A DNA stretch of 64,000 bases from Pseudomonas sp. Irchel 3A7 (GTDB lineage Bacteria > Pseudomonadota > Gammaproteobacteria > Pseudomonadales > Pseudomonadaceae). Below the pieces are notes generated by a model. The model searched no databases. It saw only the letters and a list, made by a program, of their open reading frames with translations, and was not told where the DNA came from. Below, piece after piece: positions 26,664 to 35,734 of this stretch. Each line of letters opens with the position of its first letter. Position 1 is the stretch's first letter. Position numbers and translations under genes: made by a program. Location: NCBI RefSeq assembly GCF_900187565.1, contig NZ_FYED01000002.1:178869-242868 (forward strand). Reading direction: 5' to 3'.

Positions 26664-28241
26664 ATGATCGATTCGAAATCAGACAAGCCTGCTGACGCAC
26701 GCCGTGCGCACTCAATATTGCCGTGCGCATTGAAGGGAGCTTTCAGCAAGATGCTGCCAAACCCAGGCCAAAGGACGACTCGCCCCTTGATCCCTATCAG
26801 CCTCAAACCCTTTGAAAACATTCTGGCCTGTCTGATGGGTCTGATCGTGGTCTGCGGGATCATCATCAACACCGAAACCCGCACCGATCTCCCCACCGCG
26901 GCGCTGTGCATTGCGGTGCTGTTGATGGCGATCAATCTGTTTTCGATCAGCGCGGTGATCGTGGTCGCCCTGTTCGGCATGCTGGTGCTGACGACGGTCT
27001 TCCTCTACCACGGCGGATTTGAGCGCTGGGAATCGACGGCGGATTTTTTCCGCGACCTGAGCGCTCTGGCGGCGGTCACGTTGCTGGCGCTACGCTGCAA
27101 AAAAGTCTGCGATGGCCTGAATCATAAGGTCGTCTACTTCTCCGGCTCGCAACAACTGAGCCAGACCGGCTGCCTGGGCTTTCGCAGTGGACGCGAGCAA
27201 TTCTCCTGGTCGGACCAGTCGGCGCGGATCTACGAGTATCCGGTGGGCGTCATGCCGACGGTGTCGATGATTCTGGCGCGCACCCATCCTGCCGATGTCA
27301 ACCTGGTGAAAGCGGGATTCGATAAGGCTGCGCGCCGTGAGGGCCTGATCGAGATCAAACACCGCTTGTTGATGCCTGATGGACGCATCAAGCATGTGCA
27401 CATGACCGCCACCCCGCTCCACACCCCCCCCGGCTACATTGATTATCTTGGTGCCTTGCGAGACGTGACCGCCAGCAAACAGGCCGAGGAAGCGTTGTGC
27501 CGGGCGCAGACCCAATTGGCCCATGTTTCCCGCGTGACCTCCCTGGGCGAACTGGCGGCGTCCATCGCCCATGAAGTCAATCAACCGCTGGCGGCGATCA
27601 CCAGCAGCGGCGAAGCCTGTCGCAACTGGCTGAGCCGCCCGGAGCCCGATCTGGTTGAAGCACGCCAGTCACTGGACCGGATCATCGCCAGTTCCAATCG
27701 GGCCAGCGAGATCACACGCCGCGTCAGGGCGTTGTCGCGCAAGTGCGACCCGCTGCGCCAGAACGAATCGCTCAACGACATTGTCGGCGAGACCCTGAGC
27801 CTGGTCCGCTATGAACTGGCTCATCACAAGATCAATCCGATCATCGAACTGACCGCTTTCGGTGGCCAGGTCAATGCCGACCGTGTGCAACTGCAACAGG
27901 TGATCATCAATCTGATCATCAATGCGTGCCAGGCCATGGACGCGGTCGACCCTGGCGAGCGATCCCTGAGCGTGCGCACCTGGGTGAAGGACAACGAGGC
28001 GGTGCTGGAAGTGGCCGATCACGGACCAGGCATCCCCCCCGACGTCTTGCCGCAATTGTTTATGCCGTTTTTCACCACCAAGGAAAACGGCCTGGGCATG
28101 GGGCTTTCCATTTGCCGCTCGATCATCGAATTCCATGAAGGACGGATCTGGGCCACCAATGCCAACGGTCAGGGCAGCGCATTTTTGTTTGCCCTGCCGA
28201 TACGGGTCGTCAATGACCCGGGTTACGCAGCGGCCATTTAA
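26664..28241 (+). CDS. Membrane PAS sensor histidine kinase, 525 aa
   Basis: Three or four hydrophobic segments near residues 50-150 (for example ILACLMGLIVVCGIII, ALCIAVLLMAINLFSI) anchor the kinase in the inner membrane. A PAS fold follows at about 170-275 (IKHVHMTATPL, YLGALRDVTASKQAEEAL), then the dimerisation/phosphoacceptor segment ASIAHEVNQPLAAI near 300 and an ATPase domain with INACQA, GPGIP and GLGMGLSICRSI. The architecture is FixL/DctB-like. A paralogue of the same layout is at 31578. The response regulator 147 bp downstream is the likely partner. The sensed signal is unknown. Confidence 0.9.
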   Translation: MIDSKSDKPADARRAHSILPCALKGAFSKMLPNPGQRTTRPLIPISLKPFENILACLMGLIVVCGIIINTETRTDLPTAALCIAVLLMAINLFSISAVIVVALFGMLVLTTVFLYHGGFERWESTADFFRDLSALAAVTLLALRCKKVCDGLNHKVVYFSGSQQLSQTGCLGFRSGREQFSWSDQSARIYEYPVGVMPTVSMILARTHPADVNLVKAGFDKAARREGLIEIKHRLLMPDGRIKHVHMTATPLHTPPGYIDYLGALRDVTASKQAEEALCRAQTQLAHVSRVTSLGELAASIAHEVNQPLAAITSSGEACRNWLSRPEPDLVEARQSLDRIIASSNRASEITRRVRALSRKCDPLRQNESLNDIVGETLSLVRYELAHHKINPIIELTAFGGQVNADRVQLQQVIINLIINACQAMDAVDPGERSLSVRTWVKDNEAVLEVADHGPGIPPDVLPQLFMPFFTTKENGLGMGLSICRSIIEFHEGRIWATNANGQGSAFLFALPIRVVNDPGYAAAI

Positions 28242-28252
28242 TACAAAGGTAT
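28241..28252. promoter_or_regulatory. Weaker copy of the palindrome, ATACA-AA-GGTAT
   Basis: One arm deviates from the ATACC-N2-GGTAT consensus. It overlaps the last base of the kinase stop codon and lies 147 bp before the FixJ-type regulator gene. A second imperfect TACC...GGTA pair is at 28282-28293. Confidence 0.3.
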
Positions 28253-28387
28253 GGCGCCGGCAAGCCAAGGTATTGAACCACTACCCGCAGGTATGAATGC
28301 CGTAAGCCGCGCATGCACTTAATGTAGCGCCCTTCGCAAGGAACACAGCGCAGGGCGGTTGCACGTCCAACCCCTTGGGTACAAGCA

Positions 28388-29041
28388 ATGAACGAACAAC
28401 ATCCCATGAATAAAAACAACCTGAGCGAATCCATGGTTTTCGTCGTTGACGACGATGCGCCGCTGCGAGAATCCCTCGGCAGTCTGTTGCGCTCCATCGG
28501 CCTGCGGGTCGAGCTATTCGGCTCGGTCGCCGAGTTCATGAAGTACAAACGCCCGGATACAGCCAGTTGCCTGGTATTGGATGTGCGGCTGCAAGGCAGC
28601 AGCGGCCTGGACTTTCAAAACGAACTGGCCGCCGCCGGCATCAACGTGCCCATCGTGTTCATCACCGGGCACGGCGACATCGCCATGACGGTGCGGGCGA
28701 TGAAAGCCGGCGCGGTGGATTTCCTGACCAAGCCCTTTCGCGAACAGGACCTGATCGACGCGGTGTGCGCCGCCCATGCCCGGGACAAACAGCGCCGCGA
28801 ATCCGAGCGGCATGCCGATGAGTTGCGTGCGCGACACCAGACCCTGACCGCACGGGAGCAAACGGTGATGGCGTTGGCGGCCTCCGGCCTGATGAACAAA
28901 CAGATTGCCGGGGAAATCGGCCTGAGCGAGATCACCGTGAAGATCCATCGCGGCCAGGCCATGCGCAAAATGGGCGCGCGTTCATTTGCCGATCTGGTGC
29001 GCATGGCCGAGGTGATCTCGGCGCAACCGGCAATGCGGTGA
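28388..29041 (+). CDS. FixJ/LuxR-type response regulator, 217 aa
   Basis: The N-terminal receiver domain has the acidic pair in FVVDDDAPLRESL, the phosphorylatable aspartate in LVLDVRLQGSSG, the threonine in VFITGHGD and the lysine in FLTKPF. The C-terminal LuxR/FixJ helix-turn-helix reads LTAREQTVMALAASGLMNKQ followed by IAGEIGLSEITVKIHRG. It would be phosphorylated by the kinase encoded upstream and activate transcription as a dimer. It is the only DNA-binding response regulator in this block, so it is the best candidate to bind the ATACC-N2-GGTAT palindromes. Two ATGs (28388 and 28406) are possible starts. Confidence 0.92.
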   Translation: MNEQHPMNKNNLSESMVFVVDDDAPLRESLGSLLRSIGLRVELFGSVAEFMKYKRPDTASCLVLDVRLQGSSGLDFQNELAAAGINVPIVFITGHGDIAMTVRAMKAGAVDFLTKPFREQDLIDAVCAAHARDKQRRESERHADELRARHQTLTAREQTVMALAASGLMNKQIAGEIGLSEITVKIHRGQAMRKMGARSFADLVRMAEVISAQPAMR

Positions 29042-29043
29042 CT

Positions 29044-29085
29044 ATACCCACGTATACTGTGCGTCCTTTCAGGACGGCGTATCTT
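29044..29085 (+). promoter_or_regulatory. Palindrome ATACC-CA-CGTAT with conserved promoter core
   Basis: The operator-like site is at 29044-29055. GCGTATCTTGCAA starts exactly 33 bases after the first base of the site (29077), with TATCTT at 29080-29085 as a candidate -10. The same arrangement and spacing occur at 36288. The operator centre would lie near -42 from a start around 29092, the position expected for an activator contacting the -35 region. Confidence 0.55.
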
Positions 29086-29139
29086 GCAATGATGGCGGAC
29101 AGCCTCTAAGTGCTCTCCGCTACCAGGCAGGACACAACT

Positions 29140-29514
29140 ATGTGCAATAAGGCAATGATTGCCGTCGTCGATAACGACGAATCCGTTCGAATGGCGCTGG
29201 ACAGTTTATTGCGATCCAGCGGATATACAGTAAGAACCTATGCAGGAGCCCACGAGTTCCTGTTTTCCGATGGACCTGATGTGACATCCTGTTTGATCTC
29301 CGATATACAAATGCCGGAAATGGACGGCATCAGAATGTATGAAGAACTGGCGGCGATGGGCATTCACATCCCGGTGATTTTCATCACCGGAAACCCTGAC
29401 GCACAGCGCCCGCCGGGCATCGGCACCCGAGAACCGATCGCCTTTCTCCCCAAGCCCTTTGCGACCGACAAGTTGCTCGCCAGTATCGAAACCGCACTCG
29501 AGCGACACAACTAA
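29140..29514 (+). CDS. Stand-alone response-regulator receiver, 124 aa
   Basis: This is a single receiver domain without an output domain. IAVVDNDESVRMALDSLL carries an Asn/Asp acidic pocket, the aspartate is in CLISDIQMPEMDG, the threonine in IFITGNPD and the lysine in FLPKPF. The start at 29140 has AGGA upstream; a GTG at 29110 is an alternative. It is the same length as, and clearly paralogous to, the receiver at 36383. Such proteins act as phosphorelay shuttles, phosphate sinks or protein-binding switches. Its position after the FixJ-type gene and the shared promoter motif tie it to the two kinases. Confidence 0.9.
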   Translation: MCNKAMIAVVDNDESVRMALDSLLRSSGYTVRTYAGAHEFLFSDGPDVTSCLISDIQMPEMDGIRMYEELAAMGIHIPVIFITGNPDAQRPPGIGTREPIAFLPKPFATDKLLASIETALERHN

Positions 29515-29537
29515 CGCCGGCCAATCGGACGCCACTA

Positions 29538-29549
29538 ATACCTTGGTAT
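29538..29549. promoter_or_regulatory. Palindrome ATACC-TT-GGTAT upstream of the NDH-2-like gene
   Basis: This is a perfect inverted repeat, 24 bases after the stop of the receiver gene and 202 bp before the flavoprotein gene. A TATGTA hexamer lies 47 bases from its first base, the same offset as TATGCA at the 48603 site. Confidence 0.5.
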
Positions 29550-29750
29550 ACCCCGATAATACTTAGTCATACTTCGTCTGACCCTATGTAGCAGTGTCAG
29601 AAACAAGACCCTCGAATAACATTTGTTTCAGATCAAGCCGACCCCTCTCTATTGGCGTTGTTTAGTCACATCGCCACAACTGGTCATGGTGTTCGCGCTG
29701 ACTTCGCAATACTTTTTTCACGCCCTCGATTGTTCTTCAGGAGCTAAACA

Positions 29751-30950
29751 ATGAAACAGCAGATTTTGATTATCGGTGCAGGGTTCGGTGGGGTCTGGAG
29801 CGCATTGAGCGCCGCCCGCCTGCTGGACAAGCATGATCGCAATGACGTCGAGATCACCGTTTTGGCTCCTCAAGCCGAGCTGCGCATCCGTCCGCGTTTC
29901 TACGAGCCCAATGTGCACAACATGAAGGCGCCGCTGAACGACCTGTTCGACGCCGTGGGCGTGAAATTCGTCCAGGGTTCGGCTGAAGTGATCGACGAGA
30001 AAAACAAGCAGGTCGGCTACACCAAGGTGACTGGCGAACAAGGCCAGCTGAGCTACGACCGCCTGGTGCTGGCCGCCGGCAGTCACCTGATGCGCCCACC
30101 GGTCGAGGGGCTCGACCACGCCTTCGATGTCGATACCATCGAATCCGCCACGCGCCTGGAAGCCCACATCCATGCGCTCAAGGACGTACCGACCAGTGCG
30201 GCCCGCAACACCGTGGTGGTGGCCGGCGGTGGTTTCACAGGTATTGAAACCGCCACCGAAATGCCGGCGCGCCTGCGTGCCGTGCTGGGTGACAACGCCG
30301 ACATCCGCGTGATTGTGGTCGACCTCGCCCCACAAATCGCCGCGACCCTGGGCGATGGCATTCGTCCATCGATCATCGAAGCCTCGGAGCATCTGGGCAT
30401 CGAGTGGATTGTCGGCACCAGCGTCGCCTCGATCGATGCCGGTGGTGTCACCCTCGCCAGTGGCCAGCGCATCGAGTCCAGCACCGTGATCTGGACCGTC
30501 GGTTTCCGCGCAAGCCCCTTGACTGAGCAAGTGCAAGGCACCCGTGATCGCCAGGGCCGCTTGCATGTCGACCAGAACCTGAAAGTGCGCGGTCACGCCG
30601 ATGTGTACGCCACCGGCGACGTGGCGTATGCCGCGACCGATGAGCTGGGCAACTTCGCCGCCATGTCCTGCCAGCATGCGATTTGCCTGGGCCGCCATGC
30701 CGGCAACAACGTCGCCGCCGAGCTGCTGGGCGTGGAACCGATCGCCTATAGCCAGCCCAAGTATGTCACTTGCCTGGACCTGGGCGCCTGGGGCGCGGTG
30801 TTCACCGAGGGTTGGGATCGCCAGGTCAAACTGGTCAAGCACGAAGCCAAGGAACTCAAGACCCAGATCAACAGCGTGTGGATCTATCCACCGGCGGCTG
30901 ATCGTGCTGCAGCGCTGGCCGCGGCCGACCCGCTGATTCCGGTGGCCTGA
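29751..30950 (+). CDS. Type II NADH dehydrogenase-like FAD oxidoreductase, 399 aa
   Basis: The N-terminal FAD-binding motif is ILIIGAGFGGVWSALSAARL. The NAD-binding motif near residue 160 is VVVAGGGFTGIETATEMPAR, and the second FAD contact is in VYATGDVAYA followed by SCQHAICLGRHAG. This is the layout of non-proton-pumping NADH:quinone oxidoreductases and related flavoproteins. No membrane segment is obvious, so attachment would be peripheral through the C-terminus. The preceding 236 bp hold an ATACC-N2-GGTAT site, placing the gene in the proposed regulon. The electron acceptor is not proven. Confidence 0.87.
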   Translation: MKQQILIIGAGFGGVWSALSAARLLDKHDRNDVEITVLAPQAELRIRPRFYEPNVHNMKAPLNDLFDAVGVKFVQGSAEVIDEKNKQVGYTKVTGEQGQLSYDRLVLAAGSHLMRPPVEGLDHAFDVDTIESATRLEAHIHALKDVPTSAARNTVVVAGGGFTGIETATEMPARLRAVLGDNADIRVIVVDLAPQIAATLGDGIRPSIIEASEHLGIEWIVGTSVASIDAGGVTLASGQRIESSTVIWTVGFRASPLTEQVQGTRDRQGRLHVDQNLKVRGHADVYATGDVAYAATDELGNFAAMSCQHAICLGRHAGNNVAAELLGVEPIAYSQPKYVTCLDLGAWGAVFTEGWDRQVKLVKHEAKELKTQINSVWIYPPAADRAAALAAADPLIPVA

Positions 30951-31049
30951 CGGTCATTGATCGGCAGGGGTTGTCGGGCCATTGGTCCGGCGACCCCCTA
31001 TCGCAGCGACCCGTCAGGACGCTTCAAGACGCTAACGCAGGTAATCGAT

Positions 31050-31310
31050 ATGTATGATTTTTTCGAGCATCCATCTCGGGTATTGAAGTTGTCCCACGCC
31101 CTGCTGATCGGCGGGCTGGTCGCCTTGGTTGTCGGCGCCGTCCTGGCCTATGGCCTGGATCAGTACCTGTCGTTGCCCAGCGTGGTGGTGGCGCACGCCA
31201 TGACGATTCTCGGCCCGACCGCCATCAAACTCGGCTATGTGATGCGCTTGCTGACGCTCAATCGTCTGCGGCGCCACCCGGCCATTGCCCTGCCTGGCCT
31301 TGCCAGGTGA
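31050..31310 (+). CDS. ppyR: Small two-helix membrane protein, PpyR-like, 86 aa
   Basis: The ATG at 31050 starts MYDFFEHPSRVLKLSHALLI. Two hydrophobic helices follow (LLIGGLVALVVGAVLAYGL and VVVAHAMTILGPTAIKLGYV) and then a short basic tail. The pattern matches my recollection of proteins annotated as transmembrane regulator PpyR in Pseudomonas, which has been linked to psl and pyoverdine expression in P. aeruginosa. The longer in-frame extension from 30957 has no ribosome-binding site at its start. It follows the flavoprotein by 99 bp and ends before a terminator. Function here is inferred from that name only. Confidence 0.6.
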   Translation: MYDFFEHPSRVLKLSHALLIGGLVALVVGAVLAYGLDQYLSLPSVVVAHAMTILGPTAIKLGYVMRLLTLNRLRRHPAIALPGLAR

Positions 31311-31369
31311 TGTGACGTCAACACCCGTATCCCGACCAGCCCACTCCTTGCTGGACCGGGACATTTCCC

Positions 31370-31406
31370 AAACGCCCGCCACTCGTTTTTTTGGCGGGCG
31401 TTTTTT
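31370..31406 (+). terminator. Rho-independent terminator after the PpyR-like gene
   Basis: The stem AAACGCCCGCCA / TGGCGGGCGTTT has a T-rich loop and is followed by a T-run. Confidence 0.88.
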
Positions 31407-31577
31407 CTCACGTCCGATCAAGCACAAATCCCGGTCATCCATTGGCTCTGCAAAAGGAATGAACAGCCAATTTCAGTCGTTCTGTAGCACAACAAAAACA
31501 AACGCCCTCACAAAGAGTTTGCCCGGCATCACCCGTGCCGAGCGAGTTGCCGTTCGATAGCGAATCCGGAAAAACAA

Positions 31578-33029
31578 ATGTCTATCATCAAACGTTGCAA
31601 GAAACTTTTTATTTCAGACGCAATGGCCTGGCTGGCCGCCATTGCCGTCGGCAGCATGATCTTTATCACCAACTCGTTGCTCAACATGGACGTCGCACCG
31701 ACGCTGCTCTACATCACCCTGGTGTTCATGTCGGCGAACATCTTTTCCGTTCCCATGTTCATCACCGTCGCGGTCAGTTGCATAGGCTTCCTGACCGTCA
31801 GTTTTATTGTCGAGGAAGGCTATCGTGACCAGAAGCTGATCGCCGGATTCGTGCGCTGCCTGATCGCGCTGACCACCATCACCCTGCTGGCGCTGAGGAG
31901 CAAACGGGCGAGCGACAACCTGCGGCGCAAAGAGGCGTTTTTTCTGGGGGCACAAAAACTCAGCCATACCGGCAGCATCGGTCTCATCGTCGATGATCAC
32001 AGCGTGTCGTGGTCGGAAGAGTCCGCGCGCATCTTCGAATATCCGCTGGACGTCACACCGACCCTGGCCCTGATCAGGGCACGCACCCATCCCGATGACT
32101 GGCCGATTGTCGAAAGTGTTTTCGAAAAGGCCGCACTTCGGGAAAACCTCATCGAAGTGGAACATCGGCTGGTGATGCCGGACGGACGAATCAAGCATGT
32201 ACAGATGATTGCCAATCCGTTGTTCAACCCGCACGGGCGCATTGAGTATGTCGGCGCCTTGATGGACGTGACCGCCTCCAGGCAGTCGGAAGAAGCGTTG
32301 TTTCACTCTCAGGCAAAACTGGCGCACGTCACGCGGGTGACCTCCATGGGCGAACTGGCCGCGTCCATTGCCCATGAAATCAATCAACCGCTGGCGGCGG
32401 TGATCACCAGCGGTGAATCCTGCAAGCGCTGGATCAATCGTGCGGAACCGAACCTCGAAGAAGCACGTCGCTCACTGGACCGGATCATCCAGAACTCTTG
32501 CCGGGCCTCCGAAGTCATCGCCTGCATCAGGGCGCTATCGCGCCAGAGCGATGTGCAGCGCAAGACCGAAGTGTTCGATGACATCGTCAGTGACTCATTG
32601 ACCCTCATGCAGCATGACACCTCCAACCACCAGGTGCGCCCGCACTTGCACTTGGGCGCTTCGGGGGCTCTGGTCAGAGGCGACCGGGTTCAGCTGCAGC
32701 AAGTGATCATCAACCTGATCATCAATGCCTGCCAGGCCATGGCCAATGTGCATGACCGGCCGCGAACGCTGCGGATCCTCACCTCGGTGCAAGACAACGA
32801 GGCCGTGCTCGAAGTCGCCGATGCCGGCACCGGTATTGCCGAAGACATCCTGGCGTCGCTGTTCGATCCGTTCTTCACCACCAAGCACAATGGCCTGGGC
32901 ATGGGACTCTCGATCTGCCGTTCGATCATTGAATTCCATGGCGGTCGCATCTGGGTCAGCAGCACGGTGGGGGTCGGCACGCAGTTCCTGTTCGCGATTC
33001 CGCTGACCACCCTGGCACACGATGAATAA
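31578..33029 (+). CDS. Membrane PAS sensor histidine kinase, paralogue of the one at 26664, 483 aa
   Basis: The layout is the same as in the kinase at 26664. N-terminal hydrophobic segments (AWLAAIAVGSMIFITNSLL, PMFITVAVSCIGFLTVSFIV) are followed by a PAS fold ending YVGALMDVTASRQSEEAL, the phosphoacceptor segment ASIAHEINQPLAAV and an ATPase domain with INACQA, AGTGIAED and GLGMGLSICRSI. Identity to the other kinase is high in the catalytic half and low in the membrane part, which suggests different inputs to one pathway. It overlaps the next gene by eight bases, so the two are translationally coupled. No palindrome was found directly upstream. Confidence 0.9.
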   Translation: MSIIKRCKKLFISDAMAWLAAIAVGSMIFITNSLLNMDVAPTLLYITLVFMSANIFSVPMFITVAVSCIGFLTVSFIVEEGYRDQKLIAGFVRCLIALTTITLLALRSKRASDNLRRKEAFFLGAQKLSHTGSIGLIVDDHSVSWSEESARIFEYPLDVTPTLALIRARTHPDDWPIVESVFEKAALRENLIEVEHRLVMPDGRIKHVQMIANPLFNPHGRIEYVGALMDVTASRQSEEALFHSQAKLAHVTRVTSMGELAASIAHEINQPLAAVITSGESCKRWINRAEPNLEEARRSLDRIIQNSCRASEVIACIRALSRQSDVQRKTEVFDDIVSDSLTLMQHDTSNHQVRPHLHLGASGALVRGDRVQLQQVIINLIINACQAMANVHDRPRTLRILTSVQDNEAVLEVADAGTGIAEDILASLFDPFFTTKHNGLGMGLSICRSIIEFHGGRIWVSSTVGVGTQFLFAIPLTTLAHDE

Positions 33030-33789
33030 CCCTCACTCCCCCCCTGACGACGCCATGCGGCGACTTGGAGACCCAGCAGTGTCCATCAATGAAATGAGCA
33101 ACAGCCTTGAACCCATCAGCATTGAGCAGGCGGCCCCGCGCACCGTCGTGTTCGTGGCCTACCCGCAAATGGGCCTGCTGGACTTGAGCGGGGCCCAGAC
33201 TGTCTTCTATGCCGCAAACCGGGGCCTGGTCGAACACGGTTTGCCAGGTTATGCCCTGCACACGGCCAGCATCGAAGGCGGACCGGTCCCGACTGCCGAG
33301 GGCCTGGTGGTGCAGACCCGGTGCCTGAGCGAATTTGCCGATAGTCCGATCGATTCAGTGATTGTCCCCGGCTCCCCGCAGATTCTTCAGGCCATGGCCG
33401 ACAACCTGGCACTGGTGGACTGGCTTAGCGTTGCCCCCGCCACGGCCAGACGTATGGCGTCGGTGTGCAGCGGCACCTTCTTGCTGGCCCAGGCCGGTTT
33501 GCTCGATGGCTTGCGCGTGGCGACCCACTGGGTGATGGCCGATGTGTTCGAGCAATTGTTCCCTCAGGTTGAACTCGATCGCGAGGCGATTTTCGTGCAG
33601 CAGCAGTCGGTGTGGACCTCGGCGGGTATCAGTGCCGGGATCGATCTGGCGCTGGCGCTGGTCGAGGCCGATTGCGGTCGTGACATGGCGATGCAGGTCG
33701 CCCGGCGAATGGTGGTGTATTACCGGCGCCCGGACAATCAGGATCAATGGAGCCCGCTGTTGCAATCGCAGTACCCGGCGGGTGCCTGA
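33022..33789 (+). CDS. GlxA-like DJ-1/PfpI-domain protein lacking the AraC HTH, 255 aa
   Basis: The DJ-1/PfpI fold is complete (VVFVAYPQMGLLDLSGAQTV, elbow SVCSGTFLLAQAG, ATHWVMADVFEQLFP, SVWTSAGISAGIDLALALVE). It ends at ARRMVVYYRRPDNQDQWSPL, exactly where GlxA-type regulators continue into their AraC helix-turn-helix. The stop is followed by a REP element and no HTH remnant is visible in other frames. The gene overlaps the kinase by eight bases (ATGAATAA region). It may be a metabolite-binding accessory protein of the kinase, or a truncated regulator. Confidence 0.8.
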   Translation: MNNPHSPPDDAMRRLGDPAVSINEMSNSLEPISIEQAAPRTVVFVAYPQMGLLDLSGAQTVFYAANRGLVEHGLPGYALHTASIEGGPVPTAEGLVVQTRCLSEFADSPIDSVIVPGSPQILQAMADNLALVDWLSVAPATARRMASVCSGTFLLAQAGLLDGLRVATHWVMADVFEQLFPQVELDREAIFVQQQSVWTSAGISAGIDLALALVEADCGRDMAMQVARRMVVYYRRPDNQDQWSPLLQSQYPAGA

Positions 33790-33825
33790 CCGAAAAAGAT
33801 GATGACCTGTGGCGATGGAGCTTAC

Positions 33826-33914
33826 CTGTGGGAGCGAGCCTGCTCGCGAAAGCGTCATCCGCCACACCACACAAAACCGAGGTGACTTCTTCGCGAGCAG
33901 GCTCGCTCCCACAG
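33826..33914. repeat. REP doublet (REPIN)
   Basis: CTGTGGGAGCGAGCCTGCTC and GCGAGCAGGCTCGCTCCCAC in opposite orientation sit between convergent genes. Confidence 0.9.
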
Positions 33915-33950
33915 ACAGGCTCACTTCCCACAGGGGTCCGGTGAAAGGCA

Positions 33951-35384
33951 TTACCTACGCTGCAACAACCACTGCAACAAACCGCTTTTCTTGATTTCGA
34001 CAGGCTTTTGCATGACCACGGTCTCGCGGATTTCCTGGCGCTGGTCCTGCAGGTTGCTCAAGGCGGCTTTCAGTTCGCCGAGGTGTTCCAGCTGGTTGTC
34101 GAACATGGCTTTTTCGATGCGGAACAGCCGGCCGCTGGTGATGCTGCGGAACTCACCCCGGGACGGTTTATCGGCCAGTATCCCCTCCTCGCCCATGACT
34201 TCTCCCGGCCCCATGCGTCCGGCTTCGAGGAGTTTTTCGCCGTCGTGAATCGATACGGATACCACCCCGGTGCTGATGATCATCAGGCAATCGGCAACCT
34301 CGCCGAATGCCAGGATCACCTGGTCGGCCTGATAGTCCACCGGGGTCATTTCGTCAGCCAGGCTGTCGCGTTCATCGTTGCTCAGCGAGCGGAAGATCCG
34401 GACGTCTTCCAGCAGCCGGCGTGGACGATTCCAGTGCTGTTCCTCCTGGCCATAACCCCAAATGACACCCGCGGCTTCGAGGTGTCGATGGGCGAGGTCG
34501 AACATCAGGTTGCACACTTCGTTCTTGTTCCTGGCCGACGCGATAAAGCCCTTGAGTTCGTACTCGGTGTATTCCAGGTGGGAGCTTTTGACCGAGACCT
34601 TGGCCGAGCGCGACGGCAACAGCGCCCGGGTCCCACGCAAGGTTTTTTCCAAGGCATCGATGGCCCGGCGCGGACGCACGCTGCTGGGCACGGCAATGGT
34701 CACACTGATGCCGTTGACATCGCCGGGACGACTGAAATTGATGATCCGCGCTTTCGCCGCCACCGAATTGGGTACCACCGCGATGCCGCCCATGTCGGTC
34801 AGCAGGTGGGTCGTGCGCCAATCGATCTCGACCACCTTGCCCGAGGTGCCATCGATGGATATCCGGTCATCGAGTTGGTAAGGCTTGGTGGTGTTGAGCA
34901 CGATCCCGGAAAACACATCGCTCAAGGTGCTTTGCAGGGCCAGGCCGACAACAATCGCCATCGCCCCGGACGTCGCCAGCAAGCCCTTGACCGGCAACTG
35001 CAGGACATACGCCGCGGCGCCGACAATGGCGATCAGGAAAATCACCGCCCCCATCAGGTCGTAGAGCAGGCGCGCGCTGTGTCCGGCACGGGACGTCAGG
35101 CCGTAGCCGAGGATGATGGCCACGGTTCTGGCCGCGAACATCCACCAGCCGATGCCCAGCACCGTGCCCATCAGGTTAAGGACCGGGTCATCCGGCCACA
35201 GGGGCGGTTGCAGCGGGCTGATGCCGGCGGCGGTCATGACCCAGCTGAATGCCACGAAGATGCCAATGCGCACACTCAGGCGCAGGTTGTGCCGCGAGGC
35301 ACCGATCAACTGCCAGGCCGCCAGGTCGATGAGGATCAGAATGACACCGCAGATCAACGGATGAGCCTGCAGGAACGTGAACAT
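33951..35384 (-). CDS. MscS-type mechanosensitive channel with C-terminal cyclic-nucleotide-binding domain, 477 aa
   Basis: The N-terminal half has several membrane helices ending in a pore-lining segment LLATSGAMAIVVGLALQSTL, followed by the MscS beta domain (YQLDDRISIDGTSGKVVEID, then TVVPNS-like VVPNSVAAKARIINFSRPG). The C-terminal 140 residues form a cNMP-binding fold (IFRSLSNDERDSLADEM, MIISTGVVSVSI, GPGEVMGEEGILADKPS). The start at 35384 is chosen because GGAG lies nine bases upstream; a longer frame to 35555 would cross the palindromic site region. It is probably an inner-membrane channel for osmotic protection gated or modulated by a nucleotide. Divergent from the Dps-like gene. Confidence 0.9.
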   Translation of the reverse strand: MFTFLQAHPLICGVILILIDLAAWQLIGASRHNLRLSVRIGIFVAFSWVMTAAGISPLQPPLWPDDPVLNLMGTVLGIGWWMFAARTVAIILGYGLTSRAGHSARLLYDLMGAVIFLIAIVGAAAYVLQLPVKGLLATSGAMAIVVGLALQSTLSDVFSGIVLNTTKPYQLDDRISIDGTSGKVVEIDWRTTHLLTDMGGIAVVPNSVAAKARIINFSRPGDVNGISVTIAVPSSVRPRRAIDALEKTLRGTRALLPSRSAKVSVKSSHLEYTEYELKGFIASARNKNEVCNLMFDLAHRHLEAAGVIWGYGQEEQHWNRPRRLLEDVRIFRSLSNDERDSLADEMTPVDYQADQVILAFGEVADCLMIISTGVVSVSIHDGEKLLEAGRMGPGEVMGEEGILADKPSRGEFRSITSGRLFRIEKAMFDNQLEHLGELKAALSNLQDQRQEIRETVVMQKPVEIKKSGLLQWLLQRR

Positions 35385-35591
35385 GAATGATTTCTCCACA
35401 ACCTTTGATGCAGATGCCCTTTGTACAAACAGAAATCCGCGTGCGATCGCCGTCAGTAAACAGAGTAGCGTTGATGGGAGAAAAGCCGCGCCAGGACCGA
35501 TGCAACGGCTGGCGATCCAGCGTATCGAATCGACCCCGCACTGTAAGTCGCCCATTCACGCCGGGCACTCCTACCTCAGTGCTAACCACTC

Positions 35592-35603
35592 ATACCCGGG
35601 TAT
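35592..35603. promoter_or_regulatory. Palindrome ATACC-CG-GGTAT between the MscS and Dps-like genes
   Basis: This is a perfect inverted repeat in the 350-bp divergent region, about 208 bp before the channel gene and 131 bp before the Dps-like gene. It could serve either direction. No clear -10 at the offsets seen elsewhere was found. Confidence 0.45.
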
Positions 35604-35734
35604 GACGGGCCTGTCCCCATGTGCTAGGCCGGCGTCTCGAGGTAGGAGTGTTATCGGGCACGCCTCCCTTTACGCTGGTCACATTGAATGAATCAATGCA
35701 TCGCGCCGATGCGCTGGCCTGGGGGACGCTTGTC

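Noticed and set aside
34008..35390. 460-residue plus-strand frame opposite the MscS-type channel
   Set aside because: It is a codon-bias shadow of the channel gene. It has no ribosome-binding site or domain.
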